A stretch of DNA of 53,227 nt from Hydnum rufescens UP504 (Eukaryota > Basidiomycota > Agaricomycetes > Cantharellales > Hydnaceae): positions 24,398 to 77,624 of the forward strand of contig MU129161.1 in the NCBI GenBank assembly GCA_014904985.1, in the 5' to 3' direction. Positions 9,449 through 18,718 of the stretch are shown here, in pieces (position 1 is the stretch's first letter; every line of letters begins with the position of its first letter). Under the pieces are notes generated by a model. It did no database searches and was not told where the DNA came from. It worked only from the letters and a program-made list of their open reading frames with translations. Made by a program: the position numbers and the translations under genes.

Positions 9449-11522
9449 TGTAATAAAGTACTATGAATTGGACAAGTAAACCATCGTGAACTGAGGGTAG
9501 TTGAACATGTAGCCTAGGGAAGCATGTAGGGAGATATGAAAGGGAAAAAGCAAGGAGGTAGGATACGAGGGAAATAGGCAAGGCAGGCGATATGAGCAGC
9601 TCAAATGAGCATGGTCATGTGAGTTCGAGAAGGGCATAGCAAGGGACACGCTTCATAGCGCATCCTTAGTTCGACCGATGTGGAAGATAAAAACATCCAG
9701 TATCAGAAAATGCGAATATCCATTGATCCCAGCCATTGGAATGATCATGTGACCTATTACGAAATTAATTATGGCTATGCATGAAAACAGAGTTCATTCG
9801 ATTACTCCATCAGTTTTGATCAGAGAGGTATGCCCATATAACTCTCGGAAAGCCACGATTCACACCTTTCGAATGGTACCAAACACAAGTCGAACAGACC
9901 AGAAATGCACTCTCCAGACCAATATTACTGTCAAAATCTGGGATTTTCAGTAAAAAAACAAATTTCTCCGTCAGTTCGCATTCAATCCTCTCGGAACAAC
10001 CGCTCCTGGAAAGATATAAAAAATACACATCCGACGGTACTGAGCACGTGAAGAACAGATCAAAACTGAACTCTACAGAATGAGATTACTATCAGAATCA
10101 ACACCCATCAGTAAAAAACGAATTTCTCTGTCAGTTTACACTGGATCTGCTCGAAACCACTGCACCCAGAAAGCTGTTAAAACTCCGCATCGAATGATAC
10201 CAAGAATGTCCATTACGGATGCAAACTGTTGTTTCTGCATCGAATCCCATCCCATGCACTTGTCCCCATTATCAACCAGCAACAAAAACATCTTAACCAC
10301 TGGACTACAAACAAATTAATCTCCAAGAACTCGGAAATATCCTTTGATTTCATCTCCCATTGCCACAAATAACTTCTAGAACCTCACAGATAAGAAAGAT
10401 AACACCCCCTTGACTACCCTTTTGTTCTGTTTATGAATGACTCACCTATCTTGCAACCACTTTATGAATGACTCACCTATCATGCAACCACCTTATGAAT
10501 GACTCACCCTCCTTGACAACCCTATTGTTCTCACATATGACTCACCTAGGAGTGAGTCATATTCTTTAAACACAGCCACCTTCAGAAAGGTATAAAAGCT
10601 GGTAGATTTTCCTGTATCCCCCTATCATCTTCTCACTACTGGAATATACTACTGTCTACAAATCTGCTTGCATCTGAAGAGAGTACTGATCTGAAAAGCC
10701 ATCTGGAGCTAAGTCATATACAAGGTTGTTAAGACTAAGTCACTGGAAACCCTCTACGTGAAATACTAAGCCAAGGATAGTTGCAGGACCTAAGGTTAGA
10801 GTTGCTGGACATCCAAGGAAAGGTGAGTAATAACAAAGTCAAGTCAGAAGAAGAAAGAAATACATTGACACACTGAATCAAGCTTAAACTAGTCCAGAAC
10901 CCTCTTTAGAATCTGCATTTTGACCAGGAGGACACAAATAGGTACACACAAATAGCAGTAAACAGTTCAATACAACACGTATAAGCCTTTCATAAGCATC
11001 CCACGATATATCATTGACTATAGCTAGTCCATACCATCGCCTTACCATCACTAAATACCATACACAACTTAGAGAGTGATCAACCATCAGAGCAAACCAG
11101 CCCATTGAATAAAAACAGAAATACAGTCTCCCATCTACACACTGGCTGAACCAGAGTTTGATTTGACAGTCATCGGAGCTCCCAATCCTTCTTCTATACT
11201 GACTCGAAGATCCTACCTAGCCTGGCTAGGTAGTAATCTCACTTCCCATTTGGCCTGGCCTCACGTGGAAGTGGAGTGGATGGGCAACAGAAGAAGGCAG
11301 AGGGTTACCTGGAATGGTGATTTGTTAGTAGCTTAGCCGATAGTGAGTACTCACTGCTCAGCTCTCATATTCTCGCATTCCTATGAACAATGTGTTACTT
11401 CGACTCACACTGGGGAGTAAAAACAACATAGAATTCGACAGGAGAAGCCGCGGGTTCGCCGCAGCAGCTCCCTATTGTCGTGCAACATATGTACACTACT
11501 ATTACATAATCGCTATACTACA
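9449..11522 (-). repeat. 3' LTR of gypsy1 (interrupted by a solo alpha LTR)
   Basis: The pieces 9449-9678 and 11203-11522 join into a 550-nt LTR that is nearly identical to 26676-27224. A G-rich polypurine tract (CAGGGGGGCAC on the minus strand, 11523-11533) directly precedes it, as expected for plus-strand priming. Confidence 0.9.
9679..11198 (+). mobile_element. Solo LTR, family alpha, copy 1
   Basis: A 1520-bp unit starts TGTGGAAGAT and ends CTTCTTCTATA. It is repeated at 48799-50360 and, in part, at 29281-29444. It splits the gypsy1 3' LTR; the uninterrupted sequence is visible in the 5' LTR near 26903. Flanks are CCGA and CTGA, a 4-bp duplication with one change. A TATA box (GGTATAAAAGC) lies near 10589 on the plus strand. 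Around 10430-10520 it contains short tandem copies of TTATGAATGACTCACC. No internal region is attached. Confidence 0.85.
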
Positions 11523-11552
11523 GTGCCCCCCTGTATATACTAAGCGTGACAG

Positions 11553-12742
11553 CTAGTCCACCGATATTTCGTCCAATACAATTTCGTAGACCTCCCGAGT
11601 GCTTACCCATCTGAAGTATTCCATGTCATAAGTGCCGTGGGCTAGTAGCGACGTGGGGGAGACCAGGGGTGAGGTATGCGCAGTGGAAGCCAGTAGTTCA
11701 CGGATGATGCTGGTGGAGTCCAAAGGGACCGAGAAACCCAAAGGGGAGACATAGGAGAGATGCTTACAGAGGAGGGCCTCTAAATCCACAGCTTGATTTC
11801 GCTGCAAGGCCAAGGACGTTGGCCCCAGAGTGCAGAATTGATGAATCCATTCAATAAGGAAGGCCAGTGAGAGTGCGTACCGCAACATTAGTCGGGAGCT
11901 AGAGCCCTGCACCCTGGGTGGGAGGCTCATCACTCCATGTAATAGAAGGATCAATTCTTCCTGCTGAAAGTGAGGGACGGGGTGCAAGGGATTCCCTTGA
12001 GGGTCCAGGGGGATTGGGAAGCTTTCAAGGCATTCCCTGCCTCTCACTCGTATTCTCTGTATGACTTCGGCCTTAGCTCTAGGGCTGAACTCTCGCAGAG
12101 TGCCAGGAATTGCGCTGGGGTGTATCCCTGCAGCCGAGGGTTTGGCAGGGTATTGGAGGAACGCTGCTCTTTGGTTCTGAACCACTAGGAGGGCTGGTCC
12201 CAATCCTTGTAAGTGATAATAGTTGTTCATAGGAGATGGAGCCACAAGTGTACATAGGGGCTGTACTTCTTGAATAGTTCACCTTCCAGTTCATCCTCAG
12301 ACCTGAAATAGAGGAAAGGAGCAAGGTGTACTGGGAAAGTCCCTGCGCGAACGCATTCCTTGTCCCAATTGGCCTCGGTTCCAGTGGTCGATGAGCTGGC
12401 TCTGCCCCTGACAGCAATGGGGCCTCCTCCTGGGACTCCTGGGGTGCCAAAAAGTCTTCGAAGGGCAGGAGATTCACATCCTTGGAAGACAGGGGATTCA
12501 CGTCTTCGAAGGATGGGGGATCCTCAGCTGTAGATGCAGCTGGGATCGGTGGAGGAGGAGGGTGTGGCATGTTCCATGGGGCCAAAGGGTATAAGGGATC
12601 TGCTTCAATATGTTCTAGCAGGTCCGGTGGGGCCCCATAAGGGTGGGCGTACGGGTCCACTAACCACTGGCACAGAGGGGCAGTGTGGAGGAAAGCGGGG
12701 AATGTCAGGGGAGCAATCCAGTTCCCTTGATTTCGCTCAGCC
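11553..12742 (-). CDS. gypsy1 ORF3, 3' part (interrupted by element B)
   Basis: Continuation of the frame at 17298-18660. Removing element B and one 8-bp duplication restores the frame exactly across the junction (..CKRWAE then RNQGNW..). The segment runs through a proline/acidic linker (PPPPPIPAAS, FEDVNPLSSKDVN). A frameshift near 12.2 kb leads into a C-terminal ~230-residue part beginning near NNYYHLQGLG and ending at 11553. I recognise no domain, no signal peptide and no clear membrane segment. It lies between integrase and the 3' LTR, the position of an env gene in some retroelements, but nothing in it resembles an envelope protein. Function unknown. Confidence 0.6.
12735..12742. repeat. 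Left 8-bp target site duplication of element B
   Basis: GCTCAGCC directly before the CAACTCAGTCAGCC end of element B. The identical 8 bases follow its right end at 17290-17297. Confidence 0.9.
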
Positions 12743-12900
12743 CAACTCAGTCAGCCACAAATGTAGGTCTAGTTAGATATTATGAGCCTTGCATTTATAT
12801 AGTCTAACTAGAGGTTTTGATGCTGGGCCCCTGGGGCTGGCTAACCTGATTTCTGTGGTTCAGGCAGGGGCCCCTGGGGGCCCCTGTGTGGGACTTCATG
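12743..12900. repeat. Left terminal inverted-repeat module of element B
   Basis: The 14-nt terminus is followed by TCTAGTTAGATATTATGAG, GCCTTGCATTTATATAG and TCTAACTAGAGG, then GGGCCCCTGGGG and GGGGCCCCTGGGGGCCCC. The reverse complement is matched at 17130-17289 and at 29150-29280 (end of element A). Confidence 0.85.
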
Positions 12901-13117
12901 CATCAAACCAAGCTCCAACTTATAGATCTCGGCCGGGGCTCTCTCCAGTACCACAGTAGTAGTATTCTTACATACCCCTCTGGGGTGGTATGTTTTATTT
13001 ATAATCATTTATTTATTATTATTATTATTATTACTATACATATCCTCTGCACCTGACTCCCAATTGGGAATCAGACTGTCACCCAGCCCGTCTCTGGCAT
13101 AATTTTCTGGAGGGGAC
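12901..13117. other. Spacer of element B with a TTTATT/ATT microsatellite
   Basis: Low-complexity tract TTTATTTATTATTATTATT.. at about 12996-13035, preceded by non-repetitive sequence. Similar AATAAT/AAATAAAT tracts sit at the same place in the right arm of B (17099-17123) and of A (29100-29140). The tract is therefore part of the element's standard layout. Confidence 0.6.
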
Positions 13118-15403
13118 CTAGAACAACAAATAATAATACATTAGTAAAAAAGAAAACTAGGGGGCCAAAAGAGCAGCTTCTGCTGCTCTTTTGGCCCCTT
13201 GTACATCCTGTAATTAAAAACTTACTGGGTGCTTTGCCTGTCGTCTCACCAGTTGCAGGTGTTTGAGGGCTGGGCCCTCAGGCACTGTTGTCAGTGGCTG
13301 AGCCTCCATATTTTGTGTGGGGGGTTTTCACGCTGGGAGGGAGAAGGTGCCTAGATCAATATGTTAATTAAACAAAAAAAGAGGCAGTGCCAAAAGAGCA
13401 GCAGAAGCTGCTCTTTTGGCGCCATTGTACATTCTGTAATTGAGAACTTACCAGGTATTACCACACACCTGCTGCAGCGGGTGTGTGGTACCATATTTCC
13501 CCCATTGTTGTGTTCAGGTGTTGGGTTCTTGGATTGGGTTGCGGGTGGCTGCGCATGTCCATTTTTGGTCTTGGACCTTGGCTGTGTTCTTGTTGGGTGG
13601 GGTTTCATGCATCGAAGAGAGACCTAGAATAATCAATAATATGTTAGTTTAAAAAAAAGAAAAAAACAGAAGCAGCACCCAAAGAGCAGCAGCAGCAGCT
13701 CTTTGGGTGCCGTTGTACATGCTGGGAGAAACTAACCACACCCGCTGCAGCGGGTGTGGTCCTGCATCTAGTTCGTTGTCGTGCAGATTCGGGGTCTGGG
13801 TGGCTGCGCATGTTCGTATTTGTCTTGAACCTCACCGGGTGGGGTATCGTGCAGTGGAGGTACCCAGATAATAAGACAATAGTAAAGAAAAAAAAACGGA
13901 AGACAACACCAAAAGAGCAGCTGGTGCTGCTCTTTTGGCGTTGTCGTACACGCCATACCTAATATTGCCACACCCACTTTGGCAGGTGTGTGGCATCGTT
14001 GTATTGCAGATAGTCGAGCATTGAGTTCTTGTGTGGCTGTGCATGGGCCCATATGTCACCCTGGGCCTTGTCTATGTATTCTTTGGGCAGGTGGGGTTTC
14101 GTGGTAGGAGAAAAGACCTAGAGAAATGAGCATGTTAATAATAATAATAAAAATCCAAGCAACGCCAAAAGAGCAGCTGATGCTGCTCTTTTGGCATTGT
14201 AGTACATGGAAAACTCACCTAGTAATACCACACACCCGCTGCAGCAGGTGTGTGGTATTGTATTTGACTCACCGTGGTGGTCATTGTGGGTGTTCGGGGC
14301 TGGGCTTTCAGGTGGCTGCATACGTCGGTGTTTTGCCTCGGGCTTCGTCTGTGCTGGCTTCGGGTGAGGTTTCGTGGAGGGAAAAGGAGCCTAGAATAGT
14401 GAATACATTAGTAAAAGGAAAAAAACGCAAGCAGCACCAAAAGAGCAGCTGGTGCTGCTCTTTTGGTGCCGTACTGTACTCGAAAACTCACCTAATATTG
14501 CCACACACCCGCCGCAGTGGGTGTGTGGCACAGTGGGTTCTTCCTTCATGGCACACCATCCGGGTATTAGGGCCATGGGATGTGTGGCTGTGAGGTTGTC
14601 GGGTTGCGGGTGGCTGCGCAGGTCCATGATTCGTCTTGGGCCTTGGCTGTGTTCTTGTTGTGGGGTTTTGTACATCAAGAGGAGACCTAGAATGATGAAG
14701 AATATGTTAGTTTAAGAAAAAAGCAGAAGCAGCGCCAAAAGAGCAGCTACTGCTGCTCTTTGGGTGCCACTGTACATGCTGCAGTGAAAAACTCACCATG
14801 TATTACCACACACCCACTGCAGCAGGTGTGTGGTACCATATATTATCCGTCGCAGGCATTTGGGGACTGGGACCTCAGATCAAGCCTTGGGTGGCCACAC
14901 ATGTCTGTATTTCGCCATGAGTTTCATTGGCCTTCTTTGGGTGGGCTTTCACGTAGTGAAGGGGACCTAGAATATTAATAATAATACTTTAGTAAAAAGA
15001 AAAACCAGAGGTAGCACCAAAAGAGCAGCTCCTGCTGCTCTTTTGGCACCATTTTACATGTTGGAATGGAAACTTACGATGTATTACCACACACCCGCCT
15101 CGGTGGGTGTGTGGTGCTGTATTTCATTCGTTGTGGTGTTCGTTTGCAGGGATTTCGGTACTGGGACCTCGGATCGAATCCTGAGGGGCTGCGCAGGCCC
15201 TCATTTTGCCTTGGGCCTCTTCTGGTTTCTTCCGGTGGGGTTTCGCGCAGTGAAGGAAGACCTAGAATGAATGAATAATACATTAGTAAATTAAATAAAA
15301 TGAGGCAGCGCCAAAAGAGCAGCTGATGCTGCTCTTTTGGCGCCATCATGCAGACCTTAATCAACTTACAAGGCATCACTACACCTGCCACGGCGGGTGT
15401 GGT
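13118..15403 (-). repeat. Element B left array: nine intron-like hairpin units
   Basis: On the minus strand the intron-like segments are about 13225-13118, 13451-13351, 13736-13624, 13958-13862, 14218-14118, 14491-14391, 14796-14687, 15077-14967 and 15369-15262. Seven donors are GTAAGT or GTGAGT, one is GTTAGT and one GTATGG. Eight acceptors are TCTAG; the fourth is lost (TCTGG). Branch-like CTAAC/CTAAT/TTAAC lies about 15-25 nt before the acceptor. Each has an AGAGCAGC..GCTGCTCT palindrome in the middle, and all but the outermost have a palindrome of CACACCCGCTGCAGCGGGTGTG type just upstream of the donor. Exon-like parts are about 150-180 nt and show no coding frame. Confidence 0.8.
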
Positions 15404-15440
15404 CCTGTTGTACTTCCCTTCATGTCTGTGTTGAGTAGAT

Positions 15441-15790
15441 CTCAAGGATGCTACTCAACGCTGGCACTTTCCAGGATCGAAAGAGTGCCCAATTGCATTT
15501 GGGATCTTGCATCTGGAGAACTGAAACTTTCCTTGATGGGACATATATCCACTGTATGCAGTCAGCCCGCGACATCCATATCTATTCTCTGCTGGAGAGG
15601 GGGACTTGGTGTTTGATCGATTACTATAATGGCCTTGACAAACATTCTCGGACCACTATATTCATGCGAGATACATAGTATTTATTATTTGTTGCCCATC
15701 TAGGTATTTATTACCTATCTAGGTTTGTGCAGCCTGTAATTGGGCACTCTTTCGATCCCGGAAAGTGCCAGTGTTGAGTGGTTTGTTTTG
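15441..15790 (+). pseudogene. Element B core: captured fragment of a PRP46/PLRG1-type WD40 gene with flanking inverted repeat
   Basis: Inverted arms of about 48 nt lie at 15450-15500 and 15737-15787 (CTGGCACTTTCC..GAAAGAGTGCCCAATT). Between them the plus strand reads WDLASGELKLSLMGHISTV and then, after small indels, RDIHIYSLLERG and YYNGLDKHSR. This follows, as I recall it, the family stretch for repeats 1-2 of PLRG1/Prp46: WDLASG.LKL.LTGHISTV, then PYLFS.GED, then YNKVIRHYHGH. In the family this protein is a WD40 subunit of the spliceosomal NineTeen complex. Only about 60-70 codons are present, out of frame in places, so it cannot encode a working protein. Confidence 0.65.
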
Positions 15791-15860
15791 AGGCTTACCT
15801 AAGCCACATCTTTCGTATATAGGACTTGACGCACAAAGACCAAGGGGGAAAACAGGATCA

Positions 15861-17081
15861 CACACCCGCTGCAGCAGGTGTGTGATCATATAAGGTGAGT
15901 GTCCATCCCAATAGACACAACTGCGCAAAAAGGGCAGCAAAAGCCACCCTGCTCCTTTCACTAACTGACATCTTATTTGTATTCTAGGTTATCATCTCCC
16001 ACCTGAACAATGACCCATGCAAAACCCATGGCGACCCCAGGAAGATTAATGTGAACCAGACCCCATGCGAGAATCCACATGCGTGCACAGCCCCCAAATG
16101 CACGCAATGACGGATGAAATATGGTACCACACACCCGCTGCGGCGGGTGTGTGGTAATATATGATGAGTCTTTTATTACAAACTGTACCACGGCGCCAAA
16201 AGAGCAGCATGAGCAGCTCTTTTGGCGCTGCCTGTTGTTTTTTAATACTAACATATTATTCATTATTCTAGATCCTCCTTCCTGCACCAAACCTGCCCTA
16301 TAAGACTGCAGACGAGGCCCCTGATGAAAATGCCAACATGCTCACCCACCCAAGACTGCACCCGAGGGCCCTGCCCCCAAACTTCAGTAATATATGTGAC
16401 GAGGGGTAAACCATGATACCAGACACCTGCTGGTGTCTGGTACTCCAAGATAAGTTTATTTTTATTTTTATTTTTGTGGTGCAAGAAGAGCAGCATAAGC
16501 TGCTCTTCTTATGGTGCTTTACTAACACCCTTATTTTTCTAGATCTTGAACCCCGCATGAACCCCAACACCAAACCTGCGACCTGAAACCCCATGAACCC
16601 AAACCCCATGAACCCAAACCCATGACCCACAGCCCTGCAACCCCAAACCCACTGAGCAAAACCAAACCCCGTGAATGAAACCACGAACGTTCGAGTACCA
16701 CCCACCCGCTGTGGCGGGTGTGTGGTACTCTCAAGGTAAGTTTGTTTTCCTAGAGCTACAATTGCTTACATCTAACTAACACATCTTTTACTTTAGGTGA
16801 CAAAATAGCCTCTCCCTGGACAGGAACCCACATGAACCCCTGAATCAGCCCCTGCGAGACATGCACACTGGGCCCCAGGCCACAACAAACACGTCAGCCA
16901 GGCCCGCCCCACGAGAACGAGCAATCAAGGCCGCGCACAAACACGTGAACTGGACCCCATGCAAACATGCAAACAAACCTTGCATGTGCACCCCTGCTGT
17001 GGTGGGGGTGATCATTTAAGGTAAGTATTTTCATTTTGCTACAAGTGCACAAGAAGAGCAGTCACAGGCTGCTCTTCTTGC
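15861..17081 (+). repeat. Element B right array: five intron-like hairpin units
   Basis: Intron-like segments are 15895-15987 (GTGAGT..TTCTAG), 16164-16271 (donor decayed to ATGAGT), 16450-16542 (donor ATAAGT), 16736-16796 (GTAAGT..TTTAG, without the central hairpin) and 17021-17095 (GTAAGT, no clear branch site). The branch-like sequence CTAAC is present in the first four. Donor-side palindromes lie at 15861-15887, 16126-16155, 16417-16442, about 16696-16727 and 16989-17010. The units face right, opposite to the left array, so splice signals in both arms read outward from the core. Confidence 0.8.
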
Positions 17082-17129
17082 ATGGGTGAGCCTAGTGTAT
17101 ATAATAATAATGAATAAATAAATCATTGT

Positions 17130-17289
17130 AATGGCTAGGGGCCCCAGGGGCCCCTGGGCTGCTTGACCAGCCCCCTCGACTGAATTGCAGGGGCCCCTGG
17201 GGGCCCCCTGGGTCTGATATCTAGTTAGAGCATATAAATGCAACCTTTGAAATATCTAATTAGATACCGATAATTGGCTGACCAGGCTG
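17130..17289. repeat. Right terminal inverted-repeat module of element B
   Basis: Complement of the left module: GGGGCCCC-rich palindromes, CTAGTTAGAG, CATATAAATGC, ATCTAATTAGATA, and the terminus GGCTGACCAGGCTG. Nearly identical to 29150-29280. Confidence 0.85.
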
Positions 17290-17297
17290 GCTCAGCC

Positions 17298-18660
17298 CAC
17301 CTCTTGCAGGTCTCATAGTTTTCATGGAATAGTGGCAGTGGGGGTTCATAGCATTTCTGACCCACAAGCTCTTTATGGGAGACGGTCTCCTTCCCTAACA
17401 CCTCCTGTATCTCCTGGAGGACTGCCATGGTATTAGGCTCCTTCGTGCTCGTCAGCCAGCGGATCATCCGTGCCACATAGACCTCGTCCTTTTCTCCCCT
17501 GGGCCACCTGTAATTGGCTCCATGGAAGCGATGGTAAGGGCCCGGCACTGGTGCTTCAGTGGCATGCCCTGGGCATACCACCCAAACATCCACCGGTCTC
17601 AGTACCTCCTGCATCGTGATAGCCCGGCCCAATTCCCTATGGAATTGCACCCATGTCTTCTCCTGCATGAACCCTTCACCAAACCAGCATGAAGGGAAGT
17701 GCTCCTCAGCGTGGGCCTGGGCTCGTGCCCAGAGGGGTGATTCTTCCGCTGAGCCTTGAGGGAAGAGCTCCATGGGTGGCTGGGAGTTAGCCTTGTGGAA
17801 GGTCCACACTGGCACTCCCAGCTCGGCTAGACTTTCACTGATGAGCCTTGAGCACATGTCACTGACCCTGACCATTAGCCCCATTTGGCATACCATAGAG
17901 CAGAAGGTCGGGGGGTGAAACCATCCCCGGTATAGCCTGAAATACAGGAGGAATCGGATTCCCAAGGTTAGGAATCCCAGGCTGTCCATGAGTCGCCAGC
18001 GCAGCTCCTGTGCAATTTGTGCGATCCTCCAAGGAGGGGCAGGCTGGATGGCCTGTCCCAGTAGAGTGAACCATGACTGTCTGAAGTGCCAATCAGGGTC
18101 CCATGAAGAAGGTAAGGTAAGGGCATTTTCCCTGACTGAGCTCTCAAGCTTTATCATGTTCATTAGTATGATTGAACCTGACGTACGCAGGTATTGGACG
18201 TGGCCTGTGGCTAACGTGAAAAGATCAGGCCTGGGGCCAGTAGATGCGATGAGGTGTAAACACGGGTCGAAGTTGAACAAATGAAGATTGAGTGGATACA
18301 GGCTCGGTGGATGGGGAAAGGGCTGCTTGTCAGGAGAAGCTGGGTTCTCATCGTCCAGTCGAACTTCCCCAAATGCCCCCATTCGTCTAAGTCCGCCCAG
18401 CTGTAGCCATACGGATCACTGTGGTATGGTGGAAGTCCTTGCACTCTCAGGAGAGGGCCTGGGAGGTTAAGAGTGCGTATTTTGTAGTCGAAGAACCAGG
18501 CAGAATGTGGGAGGCTTGGGCTATTGCCTGGTCTTTGGCGGGATTGTCCAGCCAATCTGCATATTGCTTGTGGTCGTAATTGTCACGGTCGGTGTTCTTC
18601 CCTGGCATCACATAGTGGCAACCCTCCCAAATTCCCAAGTGTCATTGCAACTCCTGCTCG
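17298..18660 (-). CDS. gypsy1 ORF3, 5' part (unknown protein downstream of integrase)
   Basis: The longest open stretch (385 codons from 18382) contains YLRTSGSIILMNMIKL, WDPDWHFRQSWFTLLG, WRLMDSLGFLTLGIRF, TFHKANSQPPMELFPQG and FPSCWFGEGFMQEKTWVQF. Upstream, 18660-18400 holds a likely N-terminal part (IWEGCHYVMPGKNTDRDNYDHKQYADWLDNP) in other frames, so at least one frameshift is present. The protein ends at the insertion point of element B, and its continuation is at 12742-11553. Not recognised. High tryptophan and proline content and its place behind the chromodomain are all that can be said. Confidence 0.6.
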
Positions 18661-18718
18661 GATGACATAGTGGGGTTAGCTAGGATAGGTGAGCGTTGCC
18701 TCGTTGTATACTCATGGC

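Larger units (their letters stand above)
12743..17289. mobile_element. Foldback element B: outward-facing arrays of intron-like repeats around a WD40-gene core
   Basis: A 4547-bp non-autonomous element with an exact 8-bp duplication GCTCAGCC. Ends are CAACTCAGTCAGCC on the left and CAGCCTGGTCAGCC on the right, differing only by transitions. They continue into about 55 nt of related sequence (TCTAGTTAGATATT, GCATTTATAT, CTAACTAGA) at 12769-12823 and 17214-17268. Next inward come GGGGCCCC-type palindromes and TTTATT/AATAAT tracts, then the two arrays and the core. An 8-bp duplication with a CA(G/A) terminus fits the hAT superfamily; KDZ/Zisupton is an alternative. It encodes no transposase. It interrupts ORF3 of gypsy1. 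Confidence 0.85.

Noticed and set aside
13118..15403. Numerous short ORFs such as cysteine/leucine-rich proteins with AALLALL or CSFGAV motifs
   Set aside because: They are translations of the AGCAGC..GCTGCT and CACACCC palindromes in several frames and are not conserved as frames between units.
12743..17289. Helitron ends with 3' hairpin and CTRR
   Set aside because: The repeated hairpins and CTAG are superficially similar, but there is an exact 8-bp duplication and terminal inverted repeats, which Helitrons lack.
11553..18660. Envelope gene making gypsy1 a retrovirus-like element
   Set aside because: Position fits, but no signal peptide, furin-type site or transmembrane segment is evident; left as unknown ORF3.
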